Notes: a model not told the origin generated them from the sequence alone. Counted from the stretch's first letter, positions 1 through 5,447 are shown. The stretch: 5,447 nucleotides of DNA from Bacteroidales bacterium (GCA_007119075.1 SKQJ01000258.1:1-5447); one strand, 5' to 3'. Translations and numbers: made by a program.

Positions 1-102
1 AAGGGAATTGAGAATCAGAAGAACAATAAGAAAGCGCCGGCCAGGAACCTTAAAGAGAAAAGGGCAGCCAAAGAAGCCAAGCGTGCAGAAAAAAATAAGT
101 AG
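1..102 (+). CDS. C-terminal end of an unidentified protein (5' truncated)
   Basis: An open frame enters from the left edge and ends at TAG 100-102. The visible 33 residues are very rich in Lys, Arg, Ala, Asn and Glu (for example KAPARNLKEKRAAKEAKRAE) and end in KNK. Such a tail would be a charged, probably helical or disordered C-terminus. Tails like this occur on many unrelated Bacteroidota proteins and do not identify the family. The gene lies outside the window on its 5' side. A gap of 97 bases separates it from the next gene, and no clear terminator is visible there. That this is a real gene end is likely, because of the biased and low-complexity composition, but its function cannot be stated. 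Confidence 0.6.
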   Translation, partial: KGIENQKNNKKAPARNLKEKRAAKEAKRAEKNK

Positions 103-199
103 AGCGAATTATAAGCTGCCTCCTCATAGAATTAAAATTGGCGTCATCTGTCCCGGAGGATGAGCATTAGAAGACTTGTATAAGCATTAAGAATTCAGC

Positions 200-2089
200 A
201 TGATAGATAAAGGAACGGAATACCTGCGGGTACTAATGATTGATGCATCCAATGGTTTTTATCGTATAAACAAGTACCCTGTTGGAGCGTTCTATGGCCC
301 TGTCGACCTGGGCATTCACCTTGCCTATAAACATAACAGCCTGAATGTTGGTGCCGGACTACTGGCCGGTTCTGTTTTTCCAGGATCAAACAGGTTGATT
401 TTTACGGGTATTTCACCCTCGTGGCATGGGTTCTACATCTCTTCAATGGGTGGTGCAGCGCTGGTGTTCGACAATCTGGGCATTAACATGTTCTCAGTAA
501 TAGGGAAGGCCGGTATGCCATCTATCCTCTATCTCAACAGGAACCACGGGGAGGAAGTTGAGGTTGAGCTGCATCCGGTGCATCCCGAAACTGTTTGGCA
601 AACTGGCAGGGGAGGGGTTTATGGGGTGATGCAGTATGCCCTGGACCACTTTTCTTCACGTTACGAGACAGACCCAAGGATACTGGCTGTGGGACCGGCT
701 GCAATGCATACCGACAATGGAGCTATTGCATCAGCACCAGTAAAAAAAGGTGAGCTGACGGCTGTCGATTGCTGGGCCGGACGGGGAGGTTTTGGTTCCA
801 AACTTATGCAGCAGCATGGCATTATGGGCATCATTTACGGGGGTACATGGGTGGATGAGGATTTCAGGGATCGTATGGTGGCCGACCAATGGTTTCAGGA
901 CAGATATGAAAAAAAGATGGCGGCCAAAGACTTTGAGGTCACCACCAAATACAGGTATGATCCGGAGTTTAACACGGGAGGAACCTTCGGGGTAAACTTC
1001 GCTACGATGAATGAGCGGATCATTGCCTTCAATTACCGGACGCTTTACATGAACAGAGAGGAGCGCCTGGACCTGCATAAGAGGTTTGTGGTCGATCATT
1101 ATCTCAGGCAGTTTAATGAGGAAACCATCGAAAAGAAGCAGCAAAAAAACTGTGGAGAGCCCTGTGCGGCCGTTTGCAAGAAAATGCACAACCATTTTAA
1201 GAAGGACTACGAACCCTATCAGACAATGGGACCGCTATGCGGGGTATTTGATCAGCGTGCCGCAGAACTGCTGAACGGCAAAGCAGATGCTTACGGTTTC
1301 GATGCAATATCGGTGGGCGGGGTGCTGGCATGGTTGATGGATTGCATGGCAGATGACCTGATCAGTCCACAGGAGCTGGGAGTGGATGACAAACCGAAAT
1401 TTTCGCCGGAGGATTTTGATGTAGTAAAAGATTCCATGCACAATGCAAAAATCGGAGCAGCCCTGCTTGACGAAATGGTTAAGGAGGATGGCAAAATTAA
1501 CCTTTCGTCTGGTGCACGTAAGCTGGCTCGTCACTTGTCCCGCGAAAAAGGGATTGGGATAATCGATCGCTTCGTGCATATCGGATTTGCCCGGCAAGGG
1601 TGGATGGTGCCCAACCAGTACTGGACACCCGGCGTACTTTCACCTATGGCGATCATGGGAAAGTATTATATGGTGTACGGAAAAGACTTTATCCCGCCAC
1701 GCGAACTGGGAAGGCAAAATGCGGAACGCTTGATCAGGGAACTGATGATTGACAACCTCGGGTTCTGTCGTTTCCATCGTGCCTGGGCTGAAGACATCCT
1801 GCCGGATGTGATGGAGAAACTTTACGGGCTGAGGGACGATTTCCTTCAAAAGCTTAAGCTTACAGCAACCAGGATCAATAGCCGGAATGCATCAATTTTT
1901 TGGGAATCGGAGCGGAATGTGGACTTCGTGTATTATTTCCTGAAGAAAAAAGCTGATGAGGATGGCGTTGTTGATGAGGAGTTAAATAAGTGGATCAAGG
2001 CATTTGAAAATGATAAGTTTGAAGCAGGATTGCAATTCTGGTTTGAAATCCACAAGGGAATTCACGAGAGCCTGAGGGAGTTTCATTGA
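200..2089 (+). CDS. Aldehyde:ferredoxin oxidoreductase (AOR) family protein, tungsten-bis-pterin type
   Basis: Complete 629-residue protein, within the usual AOR family range of about 600-650. AOR enzymes are normally cytoplasmic; they carry a tungsten (or molybdenum) bis-pterin and one [4Fe-4S] cluster, and most oxidise aldehydes to acids with ferredoxin. The N-terminal pterin-binding region shows the family Gly pattern (SSMGGAALVFDNLGINMFSV, residues 81-100, then IGKA). Cluster ligands are probably C318, C322 and C326 in CGEPCAAVC plus C523 in DNLGFC (518-523). The two DxxGx(D/C) pterin motifs are DAYGFD (363-368) and DNLGFC. DYEPY (E338 its Glu) resembles the stretch with the active-site Glu of classical AORs. 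The spacing CxxxCxxxC differs from the classical CxxCxxxC, and C347 (GPLCG) is an additional candidate metal ligand, so the enzyme may belong to a BamB-like or other divergent branch; its substrate is unknown. The ATG at 200 is the first in frame after a TGA at 161; no good ribosome binding site precedes it. No pterin-synthesis or ferredoxin gene is visible nearby. Confidence 0.93.
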   Translation: MIDKGTEYLRVLMIDASNGFYRINKYPVGAFYGPVDLGIHLAYKHNSLNVGAGLLAGSVFPGSNRLIFTGISPSWHGFYISSMGGAALVFDNLGINMFSVIGKAGMPSILYLNRNHGEEVEVELHPVHPETVWQTGRGGVYGVMQYALDHFSSRYETDPRILAVGPAAMHTDNGAIASAPVKKGELTAVDCWAGRGGFGSKLMQQHGIMGIIYGGTWVDEDFRDRMVADQWFQDRYEKKMAAKDFEVTTKYRYDPEFNTGGTFGVNFATMNERIIAFNYRTLYMNREERLDLHKRFVVDHYLRQFNEETIEKKQQKNCGEPCAAVCKKMHNHFKKDYEPYQTMGPLCGVFDQRAAELLNGKADAYGFDAISVGGVLAWLMDCMADDLISPQELGVDDKPKFSPEDFDVVKDSMHNAKIGAALLDEMVKEDGKINLSSGARKLARHLSREKGIGIIDRFVHIGFARQGWMVPNQYWTPGVLSPMAIMGKYYMVYGKDFIPPRELGRQNAERLIRELMIDNLGFCRFHRAWAEDILPDVMEKLYGLRDDFLQKLKLTATRINSRNASIFWESERNVDFVYYFLKKKADEDGVVDEELNKWIKAFENDKFEAGLQFWFEIHKGIHESLREFH

Positions 2090-2092
2090 GTG

Positions 2093-2106
2093 AGCAAAGT
2101 TTTGCT
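2093..2106 (+). other. Small hairpin just after the AOR gene
   Basis: AGCAA and TTGCT can pair as a 5-bp stem around a 4-base loop, starting four bases after the AOR stop codon. It lacks a following T-run and is short, so it is at best a weak transcription stop or RNA-stabilising element. Confidence 0.2.
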
Positions 2107-2121
2107 TGATTCCTTGAAGTG

Positions 2122-2140
2122 GTCAAAATTTAGTCAAAAT
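2122..2140. repeat. Direct repeat GTCAAAAT x2, 11-bp period
   Basis: GTCAAAAT occurs at 2122-2129 and again at 2133-2140, so the copies start 11 bp apart, about one helical turn. They lie in the 90-base gap between the AOR gene and the transpeptidase locus, about 40 bp upstream of the ATG at 2180. The spacing fits a regulator binding on one DNA face, but the motif is short and AT-rich and may be chance. Confidence 0.25.
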
Positions 2141-2179
2141 ATTTACTGTTAAGCTTACAAATGGATTAATAAAAGTATC

Positions 2180-2956
2180 ATGATCAGAATTTTATTGTCA
2201 GTCACATTAATTGCATTAACCAGCACCATTATTACCGGATGTGGACCTGGAGCTGATAAGAAAGAGTTATCTGAAGAGTTCAGGGTTCACCTGGAAATGA
2301 TACAGGAAGAGATTCCTGTACTTGAGGGAAGCCATATATATAACACTGATATCATAACCAGGTTTTATGAAAAGGGGGAAGGCCTTATATCAGCAAGATG
2401 GGGAAGCATGGAAAACATGGAGCAGCTTTTGTTTGCCATTCGTAACTCACACCTGGATGGTTTAAGGCCGGAAGATTATCATCTTTCTGCAATAGAGAAT
2501 ATGGCCAATCTGATAATTGAGTCAGATAATGTTCAGGCGGGAGATATTGCCAAAATGGAACTACTGCTAACAGATGCCTTTCTTATGTTATCAGCACACA
2601 AGGCCGGTGGTAAAACTGATTCGGAAACGATTGATCCACAATGGAGGGCAGCAGGTAAAGCAGTCGATTTAAACTGGGATGAGTTTATAGATAGTACACT
2701 GCAGAGTAAGCGGATAGTTGAAAATATTCAGATGTTGGCACCCCGGCACAGGGAGTACATTAACCTGAAAAATGGCCTGGCCAAATACAAGAGGATAAAA
2801 GATGAAGGGGGATGGGACCGGTTTATTACTCAATTACCGAAGCTTGGAAAGGGCATGAGTCATCCTGAGGATAGTATTTCAGTCAGAGGCGATAGTTGGA
2901 CGCCCATTCAGGAAGACTCCCGTGTTCAGTTCACTTATTACATTCCTGGTTTTTAA
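2180..2956 (+). CDS. N-terminal half of L,D-transpeptidase: lipoprotein signal plus scaffold domain
   Basis: 258 residues. Residues 1-20 form a type II signal peptide with a hydrophobic core and the lipobox ITGC, Cys21 being the lipidation site, so the product would be membrane-anchored and face the periplasm. Residues about 35-205 match the N-terminal scaffold domain of YcbB-type L,D-transpeptidases: GLRPEDYHLSAIENM, then LLTDAFLMLSAHKAGGK, then LAPRHREYINLKNGLAKYK followed by GGW. A short start of the peptidoglycan-binding domain follows (KLGKGMSHPED). After about residue 236 the frame leaves the family alignment, and the last 22 or so residues (to YYIPGF) are out-of-frame reading. It has no catalytic residues and would be inactive as a transpeptidase. 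The ATG at 2180 fits because the signal peptide starts there. It lies 90 bases after the AOR stop, with lower GC (43% in 2401-2640 by hand count) than AOR (53% in 601-840). Confidence 0.8.
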   Translation: MIRILLSVTLIALTSTIITGCGPGADKKELSEEFRVHLEMIQEEIPVLEGSHIYNTDIITRFYEKGEGLISARWGSMENMEQLLFAIRNSHLDGLRPEDYHLSAIENMANLIIESDNVQAGDIAKMELLLTDAFLMLSAHKAGGKTDSETIDPQWRAAGKAVDLNWDEFIDSTLQSKRIVENIQMLAPRHREYINLKNGLAKYKRIKDEGGWDRFITQLPKLGKGMSHPEDSISVRGDSWTPIQEDSRVQFTYYIPGF

Positions 2957-3530
2957 TCCGGACTGGACGGTCCCCAATACGATCCTGATTAACGATATTG
3001 TCCCGGCCGTAATAAGAAATCCGGATTATCTCGCCAGTAGGGGTATGAAGGTATTAAGGAGTGACGGAGCAGAAGTTAATCCTGCTTCGATCGACTGGCA
3101 GAGTGTAACTTTGGGTAATTTTCGCTACAGAATCCGTCAGGAGCCAGGTCCCGACAATGCCCTTGGACGAGTGAAATTCATGTTCCCGAATCAATATAGT
3201 GTCTATATCCATGATACGCCTGTACGGAACCTTTTCTCACAGACAGATCGGAGCTTCTCATCCGGATGCATAAGGATATATAAACCGCTTGAGTTTGCAG
3301 AATACCTTTTACGGGATAATCCGGCTTGGACACCGACGCAGATAAAATCTCAGCTCGATCTTGAACGGATGAGAACTGTCAACCTGAACAAACCGGTTCC
3401 TGTTCACATGCTTTATCTGACTGCGTGGGCTGACGATGATGGTGTGGTATTTTTCAGGAGGGATATATATGACCGTGACCAGAGATTGCTTACGGCCCTG
3501 AGTCAGCCACCCTCTGGTGTAAATCAGTAA
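2922..3530 (+). CDS. C-terminal half of L,D-transpeptidase: YkuD catalytic domain without signal peptide
   Basis: 202 residues if read from GTG 2922, which overlaps the end of the preceding frame by 35 bases. Family homology already begins upstream in this frame (GRPFRKTP at 2898-2921), so 2922 is only a possible restart, not the ancestral start. The YkuD catalytic signature is intact: HDTP with His at 3210-3212 and SSGCIRI with the nucleophile Cys at 3267-3269, the usual spacing for the YcbB branch. FNPDWTVP early in the frame is the family's FNPxWxVP motif, and the C-terminal GVVFFRRDIYDRDQRLL is the normal end of these proteins. Since it lacks an export signal, any product would stay in the cytoplasm, away from peptidoglycan. 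Translational coupling through the overlap is conceivable, but a disabled gene is more likely. It ends in tandem TAA TAA codons (3528-3533). Confidence 0.78.
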   Translation: MFSSLITFLVFNPDWTVPNTILINDIVPAVIRNPDYLASRGMKVLRSDGAEVNPASIDWQSVTLGNFRYRIRQEPGPDNALGRVKFMFPNQYSVYIHDTPVRNLFSQTDRSFSSGCIRIYKPLEFAEYLLRDNPAWTPTQIKSQLDLERMRTVNLNKPVPVHMLYLTAWADDDGVVFFRRDIYDRDQRLLTALSQPPSGVNQ

Positions 3531-3684
3531 TAAATGTCAGCTGGTATAATCCTGGTAATCTTTCTGATATTCCCGGATTTTAGCTTAAATACGAGCAAGC
3601 CCCGGCGTAGCGGTTTCGCTGGCCAACATCTTGGAGCCTGCCTTTATCAACCCGGGAAAGACCGGGGTGCGGTTATTCAGATTA

Positions 3685-3777
3685 TGCCTTCACTTTGCCA
3701 TCCCTTTCGGGGAAGAAAACGAAGTCGTCAACAAACCTCACTAAATCAAGATTGTTTTCGATCAGAGCCTGGTCAAT
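3685..3777 (-). pseudogene. Possible remnant of an unknown gene, with a VRFVDDFV stretch
   Basis: A 31-codon - strand stretch bounded by stops reads as ordinary protein: it begins IDQALIENN and continues LVRFVDDFVFF, then ERDGKVKA. The DQAL...LVRFVDDFV arrangement resembles the segment of bacterial reverse transcriptases around the catalytic [YF]xDD motif, where a helix of the type LDxAL precedes VRYADDFV. The expected upstream PQG motif and the downstream thumb are not seen, and the neighbouring - strand coding-like stretches (3765-3890, with SVTEAGGMG; 3588-3689, with TPVFPGLIKAG) do not look like reverse transcriptase. This is a resemblance only; it may be chance or the antisense of a + strand relic. 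Confidence 0.15.
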
Positions 3778-3874
3778 TTAACCAAACCCATACCGCCTGC
3801 TTCAGTCACGGAAATCGGCAATTCCGTTTCCGGGAATAAAAGCCTGTTGAATACAGAATTTTCGGCAACTATAA

Positions 3875-4060
3875 ATAATTCCGGCAGTATTTAAATTCAA
3901 GGAGAAATTGGACAATGTAACCCTGATGTTTGCGCAGGAAAAGAAAGCCCGGAACTGTATGGCTGAACGGATGTCGATAATGAACATGAATGAACCGGTC
4001 GAGTTTAACACCCATATTACTCTGACCCTGACGATAAGATCAAACATTCACTTGCCTTGC
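3875..4060 (+). pseudogene. Short unrecognised coding-like frame, possible gene relic
   Basis: Codons from 3875 to the TAA at 4061 are open (62 codons), preceded by TAA at 3872. The reading includes FKEKLDNV, LMFAQEKKARN and VEFNTHIT. AAGGAG at 3899-3904 lies too close to the TTG at 3908 and too far from the ATG at 3926 to serve as a good ribosome binding site. The pattern of an EEKxAR-like helix followed by FNxxI faintly recalls the DUF2202 ferritin-like family, but the conserved Tyr, Glu and His residues of that family are not found. A decayed fragment or a chance frame are both possible; the opposite strand is also open here. Confidence 0.15.
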
Positions 4061-4063
4061 TAA

Positions 4064-4369
4064 CATCATCAATCAGTAGCTGAACTGCTGATAGTTAATA
4101 TATAAATATTTTATACAAAGCTTATACAAAGCAGGGATAATTTAAAAAAGGAGGACCATACTATCCTAACATTTTGTATAAAGCGAGGGATACTGCCATG
4201 CGCTAATTACTTCAAATTATGATTCTTAATCGTTTTTTAGTAATTTCATATCCTTAAATAATTAAGCAATTACCAAAATTAAAGACGACGATTAAAACCA
4301 TAAACCATTTCCGGTTAGCCTGACTATGTATTGAGGTTTCTAAATCTGGTTTATAAACAGAAGGCAGTT
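4064..4369 (+). promoter_or_regulatory. AT-rich upstream region of the FAD oxidase gene
   Basis: About 300 bases without a gene. GC is 29% over 4081-4320 by hand count, against about 54% in the oxidase gene (4801-5040), as expected for a promoter-bearing region. It holds the TTATACAAAGC repeat group (4111-4184), an orphan GGAGG (4150-4154), and small AT-rich inverted repeats (TAATT-AAGC-AATTA at 4259-4272; TTAATCGT at 4226-4233 with ACGATTAA at 4288-4295). TAAATCTG at 4341-4348 differs at one base from the Bacteroidota -7 element TAnnTTTG, but no good -33 partner is seen, so the promoter position is uncertain. Confidence 0.4.
4111..4184. repeat. TTATACAAAGC repeat: tandem pair plus a third diverged copy
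   Basis: TTATACAAAGC occurs twice head to tail at 4111-4121 and 4122-4132. A third copy, TTGTATAAAGC at 4174-4184, matches 9 of 11 bases in the same orientation. The similarity of copies two and three continues into AGGGATA (4133-4139) and GAGGGATA (4185-4192). The TTTGTATAA within the third site is also the exact reverse complement of TTATACAAA, so that copy can be read in either orientation. The group lies 180-260 bases upstream of the oxidase start and may be an operator array or the trace of a small duplication. Confidence 0.5.
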
Positions 4370-5447
4370 ATGTCAAACCTGGAAGTTAAGACACGGACAG
4401 ATGAGACAGCCATTCTTCAGAACCAGGATATCAAAGCATTTGAAGAAAGGCTCAGGGGAAAACTCTTCCGGTCTCAGGATGAAGGCTACGATCAGGCAAG
4501 GGCGATATGGAACGCCATGGTTGATAAGCGGCCGGCTTTGATTGTGCGATGCTCGGGTGTCGCCGACGTCGTTGAATCCGTCAATTTTGCAAGAAAGAAC
4601 AATCTTTTAGTGTCCGTCCGTGGTGGCGGGCATAACATCTCCGGATCTGCGACTTGTGACAAGGGGCTAATGATTGACCTCTCAGCAATGCGGGCCGTTC
4701 ATGTTGATCCCGGTTCTCAAACTGCGCGCGTCCAGGGAGGGGCAACATTCGCGGAGGTCGATCACGAGACTCAGGCATTTGGACTGGCGCTTCCCAACGG
4801 TGTAATTTCGACAACCGGAGTTGGCGGGCTGACCCTGGGCGGTGGATTCGGCCGGCTAAGCCGTAAATATGGACTCACTGCAGACAATCTAATCTCCGCC
4901 AACGTGATCACCGCAGATGGAAAGCTGGTGACCGCCAGCGCCAAAGAAAATCCTGATCTGTTCTGGGGTATTCGAGGCGGCGGCGGCAATTTTGGTATTG
5001 TTACCTCATTTGAATTTAAACTCCACAATGTAGGACCCGGGGTGCTTTTCGGACCAATCGTCTACCCGCTCAAAGACGCGGCAGAGGTGCTCAGGAACTA
5101 CCGTGACTTCGCCGATAATGCGCCACGGGAATGCGCCGTATGGGCGGATTTGCTGACGGCACCTCCCTTACCGTTTCTTCCCGAAGCGGTGCATGGAACA
5201 AAGGTTCTTTTTATCGTGCCGTTTTATTTGGGGGACACTAAAGACGGTGAAGAGTTGCTCCGGCCTTTGCGCCGATATGGAAACCCGATAGCTGATGCCG
5301 TGGCTGAAACACCATATGTAACAACCCAGCGTATACTTGATGATCTTTACGCCAGCGGCTCACGAAATTATTGGAAATCGCACAACTTCACCGGACTTTC
5401 AGACGAAGCGATCGACACTCTAGTTGAGTACGCCGGCAAGCTACCCA
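4370..5447 (+). CDS. FAD-dependent oxidase, berberine-bridge-enzyme-like (3' truncated by window)
   Basis: The first 359 residues of a flavoprotein whose family is usually about 450-480 long; the C-terminal BBE segment lies beyond the window. These enzymes oxidise alcohols, sugars or other small molecules, with electrons passed to oxygen or another acceptor; the substrate cannot be told here. The FAD-binding (PCMH-type) domain is clear: ALIVRCSGVADVVESVNFAR (55-74), SVRGGGHNISG with H88 as the expected covalent FAD ligand, GVGGLTLGGGFGRLSRKYGL (150-169), and NPDLFWGIRGGGGNFGIVTS (194-213). Where bicovalent members carry a second FAD-linking Cys (CPTVG-type motif), this protein reads ISTTG (146-150), so only the His link is likely. 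No signal peptide is seen, so it is probably cytoplasmic. ATG 4370 is the first ATG in frame after TAG 4316; AAGG at 4361-4364 is a weak ribosome binding site. It stands alone after a 300-base AT-rich gap. Confidence 0.93.
   Translation, partial: MSNLEVKTRTDETAILQNQDIKAFEERLRGKLFRSQDEGYDQARAIWNAMVDKRPALIVRCSGVADVVESVNFARKNNLLVSVRGGGHNISGSATCDKGLMIDLSAMRAVHVDPGSQTARVQGGATFAEVDHETQAFGLALPNGVISTTGVGGLTLGGGFGRLSRKYGLTADNLISANVITADGKLVTASAKENPDLFWGIRGGGGNFGIVTSFEFKLHNVGPGVLFGPIVYPLKDAAEVLRNYRDFADNAPRECAVWADLLTAPPLPFLPEAVHGTKVLFIVPFYLGDTKDGEELLRPLRRYGNPIADAVAETPYVTTQRILDDLYASGSRNYWKSHNFTGLSDEAIDTLVEYAGKLP

Larger units (their letters stand above)
2180..3530 (+). pseudogene. L,D-transpeptidase (YcbB/YkuD-type) locus broken by an internal deletion with frame change
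   Basis: Two overlapping frames together read as one L,D-transpeptidase of the large YcbB (LdtD) type, which forms 3-3 crosslinks in peptidoglycan. Homology in the first frame runs to about R236 (2885-2887), at the start of the peptidoglycan-binding domain (KLGKGMSHPEDSISVR). Recognisable family sequence resumes in the +1 frame near 2877-2900 (AIVGRPFRKTPVFSS), already inside the YkuD domain. The rest of the peptidoglycan-binding domain, the linker and the first YkuD strands, roughly 100-120 residues by my recollection of the family layout, are absent. A deletion of length 2 mod 3 explains both the loss and the frame change. The downstream frame has a TGA at 2856-2858, so it cannot be read from further upstream. 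Both halves are otherwise free of damage, which suggests a recent event or an assembly error. Confidence 0.8.
3531..4063. other. Gene-poor region with coding-like broken stretches on both strands
   Basis: No convincing intact gene is present. On the + strand, the frame starting at 3589 is open to 3966 except for TAA codons at 3742 and 3892, while another + frame is open at 3875-4060. On the - strand, three stop-bounded stretches read like protein (3765-3890, 3685-3777, 3588-3689) but lie in different frames. Fewer stops than expected on both strands is typical of decayed coding DNA, since a former gene also clears stops from its antisense. I could not recognise a family with confidence. A 4-bp stem at 3610-3621 (AGCG-GTTT-CGCT), with GGC/GCC outside it, is the only clear small hairpin. 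Confidence 0.4.

Noticed and set aside
160..183. A 7-codon leader peptide frame (ATG 160 to TAA) beside a GGAGG.
   Set aside because: The GGAGG directly abuts the ATG, leaving no room for ribosome binding spacing, and the peptide has no attenuator-like content.
731..1195. A long - strand open frame inside the AOR gene.
   Set aside because: It is the antisense of a strongly conserved AOR coding segment, with no family similarity of its own.
2093..2106. A Rho-independent terminator after the AOR gene.
   Set aside because: The stem is only 5 bp, AT-containing and not followed by a T-run; kept only as a weak hairpin.
2873..2956. Programmed ribosomal frameshifting as the explanation for the two transpeptidase frames.
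   Set aside because: No slippery heptamer or strong downstream structure is visible, and a domain's worth of residues is missing at the frame change, which frameshifting would not restore.
3534..3839. A 101-codon + strand frame beginning right after the transpeptidase stop codons.
   Set aside because: It is simply the continuation of the transpeptidase frame past TAA TAA. It is rich in Arg, Gln, Cys, His and Ser like non-coding translation, has no ribosome binding site, and competes with more protein-like frames on the same bases.
3802..4047. An 81-codon - strand frame starting at ATG 4047.
   Set aside because: It has no ribosome binding site and a composition unlike its neighbours (hydrophobic, with Arg and Cys). 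It overlaps other open frames in the same decayed region and resembles no family I know.
4111..4192. A CRISPR array.
   Set aside because: The repeats are 11 bases long, two are directly adjacent without a spacer, and there are no cas genes.
4581..5028. Two - strand open frames inside the FAD oxidase gene.
   Set aside because: They are antisense shadows of the conserved FAD-binding domain; Pro-rich and Arg-rich translation is typical of antisense of GC-rich coding DNA.

Overview
The window looks like a fragment from an anaerobic or facultatively anaerobic bacterium, most plausibly of the Bacteroidota. The evidence is indirect: gene starts lack convincing Shine-Dalgarno sequences, AGG is a common arginine codon, there is a Lys-rich protein tail of a kind common in that phylum, and one gene encodes a tungsten-type aldehyde:ferredoxin oxidoreductase (AOR), an enzyme family typical of anaerobes. 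No rRNA or other taxonomic marker is present, so this is an inference.

Layout, all recognisable genes on the + strand: (1) the last 33 codons of an unidentified basic protein (1-102); (2) a complete 629-residue AOR-family oxidoreductase (200-2089) with a variant CxxxCxxxC iron-sulfur motif; (3) an L,D-transpeptidase lipoprotein locus (2180-3530) split into two reading frames. The N-terminal part keeps the lipoprotein signal and scaffold domain. The C-terminal part keeps a YkuD domain with its catalytic His and Cys. The peptidoglycan-binding domain and the first strands of YkuD are missing at the frame change, so the simplest reading is an out-of-frame internal deletion, or an assembly error that mimics one; (4) about 530 bases without a convincing gene (3531-4063), holding coding-like but broken stretches on both strands; (5) an AT-rich segment (4064-4369) with a short repeated motif; (6) the first 359 codons of an FAD-dependent oxidase of the berberine-bridge-enzyme-like family (4370 to the window end), cut by the window edge.

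The genes do not form an obvious pathway. They are separated by 77-97 bases or more, except for the two overlapping transpeptidase frames. The strongest points for a second look are the transpeptidase deletion junction, the AOR cluster motif with an extra cysteine near the expected metal site (a possible link to BamB-like enzymes), and the repeat group upstream of the oxidase. I found no CRISPR array, tRNA, rRNA, complete mobile element or clear undescribed multi-gene system.
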